Counted from the stretch's first letter, positions 1-8,002 are shown. The stretch: 37,564 bases of DNA from Burkholderia ambifaria (GCF_001443045.1 NZ_LKPJ01000048.1:251-37814); one strand, 5' to 3'. The notes: generated by a model not told the origin, from the letters alone. Numbers and translations: made by a program.

Positions 1-257
1 TCAACTCCGTGTGCGCCGGGGCTCTACAACCCGCCCTCAACCGCACCGCTTCCCTTCTTCCCCCGCGCTGCGTTTCCGTTAGCGCGAAAGAGGCGTGATT
101 CTAAGCACCCCACCCCGTCTCCGCAACCCCCTTTGTGAAAATATTTTGAAAAAGCCCCCGTGCGCTGCCGCGCACGGGGGCTTGGAGCTCGATGGACTAC
201 GCGCCGCCGGCGATCCTGAAGCAGCCGGCGGGCCGTCGCGCTATATATATGGCGATG
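1..257. other. non-coding left edge of window
   Basis: I see no convincing gene in the first 257 bases. The stretch is pyrimidine-rich at first (1-60), then holds a short AT-rich patch (138-151) and the hairpin annotated separately at 153-182. The overlapping open frames here read as low-complexity Arg/Pro/Ala shadows without any recognisable domain. Confidence 0.6.
140..182 (-). terminator. rho-independent terminator of the SGNH esterase gene
   Basis: Bases 153-164 and 171-182 form a perfect 12-bp GC-rich stem around a 6-nt loop. Read on the minus strand, the stem is followed by a T-rich run (bases 152 down to 140). It lies about 75 bases past the minus-strand stop at 258, the right place to end that transcript. 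Confidence 0.8.
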
Positions 258-1523
258 TCACTTGCTACCGACCATGGCCTGCAGCCGCTCCACCGGCACC
301 GCCTCGGCCATCGCCGTGTAGCCGGCGTCGCTCGGGTGAATGCCGTCGCCGCTGTCGTACCGGCGCTGCAGCACACTCGGGCGCGCGGGATCGCGCAGCA
401 CCGCGTCGAAGTCGACCACGCCGTCGAACCCGCCGCCGCTCCGGATCCACCGGTTCACCTCGAGCCGGATCGACTCGCGCCCGGCCGGCAACGCCGCCGG
501 CGTGAGCGTCGCACCGAAGACCTTCACCCCTTGGCGGTGCGCCGCCTCGATCAATCGCCGATAGCCGTCGATCAACGATGCGGCCGTGACCTGCGTATGC
601 GGGCTGTCGCAGTCGAGCCCCGCACGCGGCGGCATCGCGGCAAAGTTGATGTCGTTGATGCCGATCAGCACGATCGCCGCCTTCACCCCCGAGCGCGACA
701 GCGCATCGCGCTCGAACCGCGACGCCAGCGACGTGCCGTAGCACGCCGAATCGCTGAGCAGCCGATTGCCGCTGATCCCGAGATTCACCACGCCGACCGA
801 ATCCGAACCTGTCGCGCTCAGCCGGCGCGCGAGCGCATCCGGCCAGCGATGGTTGCGATTCAGGCTGGAGCGCAGCCCGTCGGTGATCGAATCGCCGATC
901 GCCGCGACACTCGCCCGCGCGACACCGGCCTCGATGGCCAATTCGGTCACCCACGCATACTGGGTAAAGCGCGTGCGGAACGCATCTGCGCCCGGGTCGT
1001 TCACGTGATCACCCGGCGCCGACACGTAATTGAGCTGGTTCGACACACGGTGCCACACCGTCATTCGCTGGTTCGCGCCCATCCTCAGGCTGACCGCATA
1101 CGGCCGCCCGGCCGTCACGTCGATCGCCACCGGGTCGCTTTCGAGCTCCTGACCCGGCGCGAGCGTCACCGACGCCTTGCCGCCGAAACGCACGGCAGCG
1201 CTCGTCCCGCCGGCAAGCGCCGCGCCGTCGCCCGCGCGCGCCAGGCCGGCCGCCTCGATCACCAGCGGCGCGCGACCGTATGCATTGCTGACACGAATCC
1301 GCGCGGCATGTCCCGATACTGTCGGGTAGACGATCTGCCGGACGGTCCGTCCGGCCACGTCGGGCGCGCGATAGAGCGGCGGCGGCGCAGCCAGATCGGG
1401 AATCGGCTGCAACGCAGTCGCCCATGCGGCGACCCACCCGGCCGGCGAGGCCGCGACCGCGACCGGCGACAGGAACACGGACGCGCCCAGCACGGTCGCG
1501 ACGAAACTGCTTCGAAATGACAT
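258..1523 (-). CDS. secreted SGNH/GDSL-family esterase
   Basis: A 421-residue exported hydrolase. The N-terminus is a signal peptide (Ser/Arg, a hydrophobic stretch, then a VAVAA-type cleavage region near residue 25). The central SGNH fold carries block I GDSITDG with the nucleophile Ser near residue 212, a SGNRL block, GINDIN (block III), and DGIHPSDAGY near the C-terminus supplying the catalytic Asp/His. About 180 residues precede block I, so there is an N-terminal beta-rich domain typical of secreted SGNH esterases that act on acylated polysaccharides or lipids. The true substrate cannot be read from the sequence. I chose the Met at 1523 over the one at 1538 because a GAGG ribosome site sits 9 bases before 1523 and nothing comparable precedes 1538. 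It is divergent from paaA and functionally unrelated to it. Confidence 0.85.
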   Translation of the reverse strand: MSFRSSFVATVLGASVFLSPVAVAASPAGWVAAWATALQPIPDLAAPPPLYRAPDVAGRTVRQIVYPTVSGHAARIRVSNAYGRAPLVIEAAGLARAGDGAALAGGTSAAVRFGGKASVTLAPGQELESDPVAIDVTAGRPYAVSLRMGANQRMTVWHRVSNQLNYVSAPGDHVNDPGADAFRTRFTQYAWVTELAIEAGVARASVAAIGDSITDGLRSSLNRNHRWPDALARRLSATGSDSVGVVNLGISGNRLLSDSACYGTSLASRFERDALSRSGVKAAIVLIGINDINFAAMPPRAGLDCDSPHTQVTAASLIDGYRRLIEAAHRQGVKVFGATLTPAALPAGRESIRLEVNRWIRSGGGFDGVVDFDAVLRDPARPSVLQRRYDSGDGIHPSDAGYTAMAEAVPVERLQAMVGSK

Positions 1524-1660
1524 CGGCGAAATCCTCATCGGAAAGCGGGCATTGTGCCGTAGAAGGCGCTCCTCTCACGCACCGGACCGCATTCCGCCCC
1601 GGGCGATCGCACCCCGACGCCCCTCGTTTACCCGAGTCTCGCTGCAAATCCGCAAGAAAT

Positions 1661-1691
1661 TTATTAACCGACCGGTCGGTTGGTTTATACT
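1661..1691 (+). promoter_or_regulatory. paaA promoter with PaaR-type operator palindrome
   Basis: Bases 1666-1681 (AACCGACC and its exact reverse complement) are a perfect 16-bp palindrome. A -10 hexamer TATACT lies at 1686-1691, so the palindrome sits between it and an upstream TTATTA at 1661-1666, where a bound protein would block RNA polymerase. A conserved palindrome of this kind in the paaA promoter of Burkholderia cenocepacia is known as the binding site of the TetR-type repressor PaaR, which responds to phenylacetyl-CoA. A TetR gene fitting that role lies downstream at 6505-7110. I see no second copy of the palindrome in this window. Confidence 0.85.
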
Positions 1692-1724
1692 TCGCACACA
1701 TTCAACCGGACGAGAACCTCCGCC

Positions 1725-2723
1725 ATGTACACGCAATCCCTCGACATCCCCGGCAACGTCGCGCCGCTCGACGCCGCAGCCGAGTCGCCCGAGCAAGCGC
1801 GGTTCGACGCGGTCATGGCCGCGGACGGCAAGATCGAACCGCAGGACTGGATGCCCGACGCCTATCGCAAGACGCTGGTCCGCCAGATCTCGCAGCACGC
1901 GCACTCGGAAGTCGTCGGCATGCTGCCGGAAGGCAACTGGATCTCGCGCGCGCCGAGCCTGAAGCGCAAGGCGATCCTGCTCGCGAAGGTCCAGGACGAA
2001 GCCGGCCACGGCCTCTATCTATATAGCGCAGCCGAAACGCTCGGCGTCTCGCGCGATTCGCTGATCGACGCACTGCACGCCGGCAAGGCGAAATACTCGA
2101 GCATCTTCAATTACCCGACGCCGACCTGGGCCGACGTCGGCGTGATCGGCTGGCTCGTCGACGGCGCCGCGATCATGAACCAGATCCCGCTGTGCCGCTG
2201 CACGTACGGGCCGTATGCGCGCGCGATGATCCGCGTGTGCAAGGAAGAGTCGTTCCACCAGCGCCAGGGTTTCGACGCGCTGCTGTCGATGATGAAGGGC
2301 ACCGACGCGCAACGCGCGATGGTCCAGCAGGCGGTGAACCGCTGGTGGTGGCCGGTGCTGATGATGTTCGGCCCGAGCGACGCCGATTCGGTCCACAGCA
2401 GCCAGTCCGCGAAATGGGGCATCAAGCGGATCTCGAACGACGACCTGCGGCAGAAATTCGTCGATGCGACGGTCGACCAGGCGAAGGTGCTCGGCGTGAC
2501 GCTGCCCGACCCGGACCTGAAATGGAACGAAGCACGCGGCCACCACGACTACGGCACGATCGACTGGGATGAATTCTGGCGCGTTGTCAACGGCGACGGC
2601 CCGTGCAACAAGGAACGCCTCGCGACCCGCGTGAAGGCCCACGACGACGGCGCATGGGTACGCGAGGCTGCACTCGCACACGAAGCGAAGCGCCGCGCCC
2701 GTGCCGAACAGCACGCCGCCTGA
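1725..2723 (+). CDS. paaA: 1,2-phenylacetyl-CoA epoxidase, catalytic subunit PaaA
   Basis: A 332-residue di-iron oxygenase subunit that, with PaaC, inserts oxygen into the ring of phenylacetyl-CoA, the committed aerobic step of phenylacetate breakdown. Bacterial ferritin-like metal-binding motifs are visible: HSE near residue 62, DEAGH near 90, and EESFH near 170, which carry the Glu/His ligands of the two irons. Length matches known PaaA. The Met at 1725 was chosen over an upstream in-frame GTG at 1680 because that codon lies inside the operator. It is the first gene of a tight paaABCDE operon and should be repressed by a TetR protein at the 1666-1681 palindrome. Confidence 0.97.
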   Translation: MYTQSLDIPGNVAPLDAAAESPEQARFDAVMAADGKIEPQDWMPDAYRKTLVRQISQHAHSEVVGMLPEGNWISRAPSLKRKAILLAKVQDEAGHGLYLYSAAETLGVSRDSLIDALHAGKAKYSSIFNYPTPTWADVGVIGWLVDGAAIMNQIPLCRCTYGPYARAMIRVCKEESFHQRQGFDALLSMMKGTDAQRAMVQQAVNRWWWPVLMMFGPSDADSVHSSQSAKWGIKRISNDDLRQKFVDATVDQAKVLGVTLPDPDLKWNEARGHHDYGTIDWDEFWRVVNGDGPCNKERLATRVKAHDDGAWVREAALAHEAKRRARAEQHAA

Positions 2724-2759
2724 GCGGCAACCATCGAATACAGGATTCAGGAGAGAGTG

Positions 2760-3044
2760 ATGAACAAGGAATGGCCGATCTGGGAAGTGTTCGTGCGCAG
2801 CAAGCAGGGCCTCGACCACAAGCATTGCGGCAGCCTGCACGCGGCCGACTCGTCGATGGCGCTGCGCATGGCGCGCGACGTCTATACGCGCCGCCAGGAA
2901 GGCGTGAGCATCTGGGTGGTGCCGTCGTCGGCGATCACCGCGTCGGATCCGGCCGAAAAGGCCGAGCTGTTCGAACCGGCGGGCGACAAGATCTACCGTC
3001 ACCCGACGTTCTATACGCTGCCCGACGAAGTCAACCACATGTAA
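2760..3044 (+). CDS. paaB: 1,2-phenylacetyl-CoA epoxidase subunit PaaB
   Basis: A 94-residue subunit of the PaaABCE complex. PaaB has no catalytic residues of its own and is thought to bridge PaaAC heterodimers. The start MNKEWPIWEVFVRSK and the internal DVYTRRQEG segment are diagnostic of the family. A good ribosome site (AGGAGAGAG) lies immediately upstream. I start at the ATG at 2760 rather than the GTG directly in front of it. It follows paaA by 36 bases and precedes paaC by 9 bases. Confidence 0.96.
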   Translation: MNKEWPIWEVFVRSKQGLDHKHCGSLHAADSSMALRMARDVYTRRQEGVSIWVVPSSAITASDPAEKAELFEPAGDKIYRHPTFYTLPDEVNHM

Positions 3045-3053
3045 CGCCGCGCC

Positions 3054-3857
3054 ATGACGATCACGCCCGAACACCTCTCCTACGTGCTGCGCCTTGCGGA
3101 CAACGCGCTGATCCTCGGTCAGCGCAACGCCGAATGGTGCGGCCACGGCCCCGTCCTCGAGGAAGACATCGCGCTCACCAACATGAGCCTCGACCTCATC
3201 GGCCAGGCACGCATGCTGTACACGCACGCAGCCGAACTCGAGCGCCAGCTCAACGGCGCGACGAAGACGGAAGACGATTACGCCTACTTCCGCACCGAGC
3301 GCGAGTTCGCGAACTTCACGCTCGCCGAGCTGCCGCACTACGGCCCGATCGCCGGCACCGCACACGCCGACAAGGACTACGCGGTGACGATCGTGCGCAA
3401 CTTCCTCTACGCGACGCTGATGCTGCACGTGTGGACCGCGCTCGAAACGTCGACGGACGCACAACTCGCAGCGATCGCCGCGAAATCGGTGAAGGAAACC
3501 CGCTATCACGTGCAACATGCGCGCGAATGGCTGGTGCGCCTCGGCGACGGCACCGACGAATCGCACCGCCGCGCGCAGGCCGCGCTCGACTACCTGATTC
3601 CGTACACGCGCGAATTCTTCGCGGCCGACACGATCGACGACGCGGTCGCCGCACCGGGCATCGGCCCGGCACCGGCCGCGCTCGAAGCCGCATGGCGCGC
3701 GGACGTGGACGATGCGCTCGCGGAGGCGACGCTCACCCTGCCGGCACCCGTTCAGCACATAACGACCGGCAAGCAGGGCGAGCACTCGGAGCACATGGGC
3801 TACCTGCTCGCGGAAATGCAGAGCCTCGCGCGCCAGCATCCCGGCGCAACCTGGTAA
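3054..3857 (+). CDS. paaC: 1,2-phenylacetyl-CoA epoxidase, structural subunit PaaC
   Basis: A 267-residue ferritin-like partner of PaaA. PaaC has the same helical fold but in characterised complexes it does not hold the working di-iron centre; it stabilises PaaA and helps form the substrate pocket. The N-terminal segment with AEWCGHGPVLEEDIAL and the C-terminal GEHSEHMGYLL are typical. The gene starts 9 bases after the paaB stop, which suggests coupled translation. Confidence 0.96.
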   Translation: MTITPEHLSYVLRLADNALILGQRNAEWCGHGPVLEEDIALTNMSLDLIGQARMLYTHAAELERQLNGATKTEDDYAYFRTEREFANFTLAELPHYGPIAGTAHADKDYAVTIVRNFLYATLMLHVWTALETSTDAQLAAIAAKSVKETRYHVQHAREWLVRLGDGTDESHRRAQAALDYLIPYTREFFAADTIDDAVAAPGIGPAPAALEAAWRADVDDALAEATLTLPAPVQHITTGKQGEHSEHMGYLLAEMQSLARQHPGATW

Positions 3858-3882
3858 CCGGCCGACCCAACGGAGCCCGACG

Positions 3883-4446
3883 ATGTCCGTCCCGACCGCC
3901 GCCCCCGCCGATGCCGCGCCCACCGCGCACCGCAACGATCCGTTGCTTGCGCGCGCGTGGGACGTTCTCGAAGCGGTGCCCGATCCAGAAATCCCGGTCG
4001 TGTCGATCCGCGAGCTCGGCATCCTGCGCGACGTGCGTCGCGCGGACGACGGCCTGCTCGAAGTCGTGATCACGCCGACCTACTCCGGCTGCCCGGCCAT
4101 GTCGCAGATCGCCGAGGACATCGCCGCAGCGATGCAGGCCGCCGACCTGCCGCCGCACCGGATCGAGACGGTGCTCGCCCCCGCGTGGACGACCGACTGG
4201 ATCACACAGGAAGCGCGCAACAAGCTGCGTGCGTACGGCATCGCGCCGCCCGTCGGCCAGTGCGGCAGCGCCGCGCCACGGGAAAACGTCGTGCGCTTCG
4301 TGCCGCGGCCCGTCGCGGCGCCCGTTTGCCCGCGCTGCGGCTCGGCCCGCACCGAGCGTCTCGCGCAATTCGCATCCACGGCCTGCAAGGCGCTGTATCG
4401 CTGCGTCGACTGCCGCGAACCCTTCGACTACTTCAAACCCTACTGA
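3883..4446 (+). CDS. paaD: PaaD, Fe-S maturation protein of the phenylacetyl-CoA epoxidase
   Basis: A 187-residue protein with an N-terminal MIP18/DUF59-type domain (roughly residues 20-110; PDPEIPVVSIRELGI, then YSGCPAM) and a C-terminal zinc-ribbon-like part with CPRC near residue 146 and CVDC near 178. DUF59 proteins assist Fe-S cluster assembly. PaaD is needed for epoxidase activity but is not part of the purified complex, probably because it matures the 2Fe-2S cluster of PaaE. The paaE start codon lies 3 bases after this stop, which fits that partnership. Confidence 0.95.
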   Translation: MSVPTAAPADAAPTAHRNDPLLARAWDVLEAVPDPEIPVVSIRELGILRDVRRADDGLLEVVITPTYSGCPAMSQIAEDIAAAMQAADLPPHRIETVLAPAWTTDWITQEARNKLRAYGIAPPVGQCGSAAPRENVVRFVPRPVAAPVCPRCGSARTERLAQFASTACKALYRCVDCREPFDYFKPY

Positions 4447-4448
4447 AT

Positions 4449-5537
4449 ATGGCGACCCCGCAATTTCATCCGCTGCGTATCCGCGACGTGCGGCCCGAGA
4501 CCGCCGACGCCGTTACCGTCTCCTTCGACGTGCCACCCGAGCTGCGCGACGCGTACCGCTTCACGCAGGGCCAGTTCGTCACGCTGAAGACCCATATCGA
4601 CGGCGAGGAAACGCGCCGGTCGTACTCGATCTGCGTCGGCACGACCGACTACGACCGCGACGGCGAGCTGCGCATCGGCATCAAGCGCGTGCGCGGCGGC
4701 CGCTTCTCGAATTTCGCGTTCGACACGCTGAAGCCCGGCCACACGATCGACGTGATGACGCCGGACGGTCGTTTCTTCACACACCTGAACGCCGATCACG
4801 GCAAGCAGTACGTCGCGTTTTCCGGCGGGTCGGGCATCACGCCGGTGCTCGCGATCGTGAAGACGACCCTCGAACTCGAACCGCGCAGCACGTTCACGCT
4901 GATCTACGGCAACCGCAGCGTCGACGCGATCATGTTCGCCGAAGAACTCGAGGACCTGAAGAACCGCTACATGAACCGCTTCGTCCTGTATCACGTGCTG
5001 TCGGACGACCAGCAGGACGTCGAGCTGTTCAACGGTGTGCTCGACCAGGCGAAATGCGCGGAATTCCTCGCCACGCTGACGCCGGCCGACGCAATCGACG
5101 AAGCGTTCATCTGCGGCCCGGCGCCGATGATGGATGCGGCCGAAGCCGCGCTGAAGGCCGCCGGCGTGCCGCCGGCGAAGGTGCACGTCGAGCGCTTCGG
5201 CACGCCGCTGCCGCAGGCCGGCGCACCGGTCGTCGAGATTACCGAGCAGACGCCGGCCGCCGACCTCGAAATCGTGCTGGACGGCAAGAAGCGCAAGCTG
5301 CGCCTGCCGTACGAAGGCGTGAGCCTGCTCGACGTCGGCCTGCGCGCGGGCCTCGCGCTGCCGTACGCGTGCAAGGGCGGCGTGTGCTGCACGTGTCGCG
5401 CAAAGGTGATCGAGGGCGAAGTCCGGATGGAGAAGAACTACACACTCGAGGAACAGGAAGTAAAGGACGGCTTCGTGCTCACGTGCCAGTGCCACCCGAT
5501 CAGCGACAAGGTCGTCGTGAGCTTCGACGAGCGTTGA
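4449..5537 (+). CDS. paaE: 1,2-phenylacetyl-CoA epoxidase reductase PaaE
   Basis: A 362-residue reductase that passes electrons from NADPH through FAD and a 2Fe-2S cluster to PaaAC. Domains in order: an FAD-binding barrel with RRSYSIC near residue 57, an NAD(P)-binding fold with GGSGITPV near 130 and CGPAPMM near 222, and a C-terminal plant-type ferredoxin domain with the Cys cluster ACKGGVCCTC followed by a distal Cys in LTCQCHP. I start at the ATG at 4449, whose product begins like other PaaE proteins; the open frame runs much further upstream, inside paaD. It has no obvious ribosome site of its own and is probably translated by coupling to paaD. Confidence 0.97.
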   Translation: MATPQFHPLRIRDVRPETADAVTVSFDVPPELRDAYRFTQGQFVTLKTHIDGEETRRSYSICVGTTDYDRDGELRIGIKRVRGGRFSNFAFDTLKPGHTIDVMTPDGRFFTHLNADHGKQYVAFSGGSGITPVLAIVKTTLELEPRSTFTLIYGNRSVDAIMFAEELEDLKNRYMNRFVLYHVLSDDQQDVELFNGVLDQAKCAEFLATLTPADAIDEAFICGPAPMMDAAEAALKAAGVPPAKVHVERFGTPLPQAGAPVVEITEQTPAADLEIVLDGKKRKLRLPYEGVSLLDVGLRAGLALPYACKGGVCCTCRAKVIEGEVRMEKNYTLEEQEVKDGFVLTCQCHPISDKVVVSFDER

Positions 5538-5589
5538 GCGGCGTCGGATCGGCACGCCGGTCCGGTTTCTCGTCGTCACACATCTCGCT

Positions 5590-5650
5590 TACACTAGGGG
5601 CCGCCGGCCGGCTGGACGTCGCAACGTCCGCCCGTCGGCGGTTTTCTTTT
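5590..5650 (+). terminator. terminator or attenuator between paaE and the DUF1835 gene
   Basis: An outer stem pairs 5601-5608 with 5634-5641 (one G-U pair). An inner stem pairs 5614-5619 with 5624-5629 around a 4-nt loop. A T-rich run, TTTTCTTTT, follows at 5642-5650, only 15 bases before the next start codon. It probably ends or thins the paaABCDE transcript. A -10-like TACACT at 5590-5595 could start a transcript immediately in front of the hairpin, which would make it a leader attenuator; that second reading is inference. Confidence 0.6.
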
Positions 5651-5665
5651 GTTGATGACAGGCCG

Positions 5666-6481
5666 ATGAGTACCATTCACGTGATTCAGGGCGGCACCGC
5701 CGCCGCGTCGCTGCGCGAGGCGCTCGCGCAAGCCGGACGCGACGAACGCGTCGTCGGATTGCTCGACGATCTCGCAGTCGGGCCGCTGAAAGACGCCGAC
5801 GAGACGCCCGACACGCGCGCCGCCTTCTGGCAGCGCGTGCTCGGCGATCAGATTCCCGACTGGAACGCGGAAATCGAGGGCGAGTTCGCACGGCTCGACC
5901 AGCTCGCGATGGACACCGGCCAGGTGGTCGTCTGGCATGCGCCGAGCGTCGGCGACAAGCTGCTGCTGCGTCGCGTCGCCTATCATCTGCGCAACGTGCC
6001 GCAGCGCCTGAACGAGGTGCGGCTGTCGGCCGCCGACCTCGACGCGCCGCAGCGCGCGGCGCTGACCCGCACCGACCAGGCATGTTCGACCGGGATGTTC
6101 TCGCCGGCGGCGCTCGCCCGCAAACGGCCGGTGGCCGCGCCGATCTCGGTGCTGCGCATCGGCCGCCTCGCACTCGAATGGCAGGAAGCGAAACACCTGA
6201 ATGCCGAGTTGCGCTACTGGGTCAGCAATACGATCAAGAGCGGCCAGTACGCGGACCTCGACGCGCTGATCGTCGCGCGCGCCGAAACCAGCTGGCTGCC
6301 CGCGCGACGCGTCGTCGGCGGCATCATGGCCGGCGCCGACCGCGGCGGGCTGTTCGTCAGCGACTCGATCGCCTGGTGGCGCTGCCGCGAACTCGCGGCA
6401 TCCGGCCGGCTCGAGCTGCAGGACGACACGCCGGCCGCCCTCTCTTCCACGCAGATGCGCGCAGCTGCCGCGCCTCACTAA
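5666..6481 (+). CDS. DUF1835 domain-containing protein
   Basis: A 271-residue protein whose N-terminal half (MSTIHVIQGGTAA, then DDLAVGPL and VVVWHAPSVGDKLLLRR) matches the DUF1835 family; the C-terminal half with ELRYWVSN corresponds to the companion domain usually found with it (DUF3658). No catalytic function is established for the family. It sits between paaE and the TetR gene in the same orientation, an arrangement I recall from Burkholderia cenocepacia, so it may be co-transcribed with the regulator and not with the epoxidase. I chose the ATG at 5666 because DUF1835 homology starts at this Met. I see no signal peptide or membrane segment, so it is probably cytoplasmic. Confidence 0.8.
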   Translation: MSTIHVIQGGTAAASLREALAQAGRDERVVGLLDDLAVGPLKDADETPDTRAAFWQRVLGDQIPDWNAEIEGEFARLDQLAMDTGQVVVWHAPSVGDKLLLRRVAYHLRNVPQRLNEVRLSAADLDAPQRAALTRTDQACSTGMFSPAALARKRPVAAPISVLRIGRLALEWQEAKHLNAELRYWVSNTIKSGQYADLDALIVARAETSWLPARRVVGGIMAGADRGGLFVSDSIAWWRCRELAASGRLELQDDTPAALSSTQMRAAAAPH

Positions 6482-6504
6482 CGCCACCTCTTTCGCATTC
6501 GACC

Positions 6505-7110
6505 ATGGCCCGTACCCGAGCGCCCGACCACGAATCCCAGCGCGAGCAGATCCTCGATCTCGCCGCCGAAAAGTTCGCGCAGACGAGCTACCCGAGCACG
6601 TCGATGTCCGATCTCGCGACCGCGAGCGGCACGTCGAAGGCACGTCTCTATCACTATTACGAAAGCAAGGAAGCGATCCTGTTCGACCTGCTCGACCGCT
6701 ACACGAAGCGGTTGATGCTGATCATCGCCGAGGTCGAAGGCGCGAGCCAGCGGCGCGGTCTCGGCGAGCGCGACGCGTTCGCCGAACTGGTGCGTGCGTT
6801 CCTCGCCGAGTACGAGACGTCGCACAGCCGCCACGTCGCGCTGCTCAACGACGTGAAGTATCTCGAGGATGCGCAGCGCGAAATCGTGCTCGACCGCCAG
6901 CGCGACATCGTCGCGGCATTCGCGCGCCAGCTCGCACGCGCGTATCCCGACCGGATCTCGAAGGAAAACCAGACATCGGTCACGATGATGGTGTTCGGGA
7001 TGATCAACTGGACGTTCACGTGGCTCAAGCCGGGCGGCCGCCTCGGCTACCGCGACTTCGCCGAACAGGTGATCGACCTGATGGAGCACGGGCTGTCGCC
7101 CCGCGCGTGA
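6505..7110 (+). CDS. paaR: TetR-family regulator, phenylacetate repressor PaaR
   Basis: A 201-residue TetR-type repressor. Residues about 12-60 form the DNA-binding domain (REQILDLAAEKF, then TSMSDLATASGTSKARLYHYYESKEAILFD), including the helix-turn-helix and the conserved YHYY segment. The rest is the ligand-binding and dimerisation region. In Burkholderia the TetR gene in this position represses paaA through a palindrome like the one at 1666-1681 and is released by phenylacetyl-CoA. The assignment rests on family plus position. It starts 23 bases after the DUF1835 gene and likely shares its transcript. No clear terminator follows. Confidence 0.85.
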   Translation: MARTRAPDHESQREQILDLAAEKFAQTSYPSTSMSDLATASGTSKARLYHYYESKEAILFDLLDRYTKRLMLIIAEVEGASQRRGLGERDAFAELVRAFLAEYETSHSRHVALLNDVKYLEDAQREIVLDRQRDIVAAFARQLARAYPDRISKENQTSVTMMVFGMINWTFTWLKPGGRLGYRDFAEQVIDLMEHGLSPRA

Positions 7111-7174
7111 TTGCCGCGAAGCAGCATGCGTTGCGCGGCGGGCACACTGCGACAGGCCGTCGCGCATTTCATGT

Positions 7175-7240
7175 GATGAATTTTAAATCAGTTATAAATC
7201 AAATAGATATAGAATTAACTAAGCGGATTTAGAATTCATC
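7175..7240. promoter_or_regulatory. AT-rich island with an imperfect inverted repeat
   Basis: Bases 7175-7189 and 7226-7240 are 15-base arms that match in 14 positions as an inverted repeat (left arm GATGAATTTTAAATC), with 36 bases between them. Inside, TAAATCA occurs twice (7184-7190 and 7195-7201), spaced 11 bases or about one helical turn. The block is unusually AT-rich for this genome and lies 105 bases upstream of the GNAT gene. It is probably a regulator-binding or upstream-activating region; no specific protein can be named. Confidence 0.4.
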
Positions 7241-7287
7241 CTCGGCACAAAGAACGTCAAATACGGGTTTTCCCCAATCCTCTCAGG

Positions 7288-7321
7288 TAAAATGCTGCTG
7301 CATCGCACAAGTCGCTTGTGC
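7288..7321 (+). promoter_or_regulatory. -10 element and 5' leader hairpin of the GNAT gene
   Basis: TAAAAT at 7288-7293 is a likely -10 element. It is followed by a perfect 7-bp stem (7305-7311 with 7315-7321) closing a 3-nt loop. An alternative pairing of GCTGCA just upstream with TGCAGC across the right arm would exclude this stem. The hairpin ends 23 bases before the start codon, without a T-run, so it is more likely an mRNA leader structure than a terminator. Confidence 0.4.
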
Positions 7322-7344
7322 AGCTACACACTGAGGAACCCACG

Positions 7345-7992
7345 ATGACCACGCAATTCAACCGCCGTGCCGAGGCTGTCGGCGACGCCGGTACTGCGCC
7401 GGTTCTCGTCAGGGAACTGGCTTCCAAAGACCGTGAGCGAATGCTCACTCACTTTCTCTCGCTCGACGAAGAGGACCGCCTGCTGCGCTTCGGCCAGATG
7501 GTGCCCGACCACGTGATCGAGAACTATGTCCGTACGATCGACTTCGGCCGCGACACCGTGTTCGGCGTGTTCGACCATACGCTCGAACTGATTGGCGTTG
7601 GCCACCTGGCGTACCTGCCCGCCGACGGCGACAAGCGTACGGCCGAGTTTGGCGTATCGGTGCTCGAAAGCGCCCGCGGCCGCGGTGTCGGCTCGAAGCT
7701 GTTCGAGCGCGCGGCGATCCGCAGCCGCAACACCCGCGTGACGATGCTGTACATGCATTGCCTGTCGCGCAACGCGACGATGATGCATATCGCGAAGAAG
7801 TCCGGGATGCGGATCGAGTACGCATACGGCGAAGCCGATGCGTACCTGTCGCTGCCGCCGGCCGACCACTCGACGATCCTCGCCGAGATGCTGCAGGAAC
7901 AGGCCGCGGTGTTCGACTATGCGTTGAAGCGCCAGGCGCACCGCACGTCGAAGTTCATCGAATCGCTGATGCCCGCCGCGCTGACAGCGTAA
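7345..7992 (+). CDS. GNAT-family N-acetyltransferase
   Basis: A 215-residue single-domain acetyltransferase. The acetyl-CoA-binding motif A is clear (FGVSVLESARGRGVGSKLFE, near residues 102-121), preceded by a beta-strand with GVGHLAY and followed by the motif B region (LYMHCLSRNATMMHIAKKSGM). The substrate is unknown; it could be a small molecule or a protein. The ORF can be extended upstream from a GTG at 7318, but that codon lies in the leader hairpin. The ATG at 7345 is preceded by CTGAGGAAC, a fair ribosome site. It converges on the Lrp gene, 62 bases away. Confidence 0.85.
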   Translation: MTTQFNRRAEAVGDAGTAPVLVRELASKDRERMLTHFLSLDEEDRLLRFGQMVPDHVIENYVRTIDFGRDTVFGVFDHTLELIGVGHLAYLPADGDKRTAEFGVSVLESARGRGVGSKLFERAAIRSRNTRVTMLYMHCLSRNATMMHIAKKSGMRIEYAYGEADAYLSLPPADHSTILAEMLQEQAAVFDYALKRQAHRTSKFIESLMPAALTA

Positions 7993-8002
7993 CGTCGGCC
8001 GA

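Noticed and set aside
1..130. Possible tRNA or rRNA flank at the window start
   Set aside because: No cloverleaf, CCA end or rRNA-like sequence could be found; only pyrimidine-rich DNA.
192..1520. 442-residue plus-strand open frame opposite the esterase
   Set aside because: Arg/His-rich shadow of the real minus-strand gene. In this GC-rich DNA, long antisense frames arise from codon bias.
2019..4073. 684-residue minus-strand open frame across paaABCD
   Set aside because: Antisense to four well-supported genes; the residues are Arg/Val/Ala-rich without any domain.
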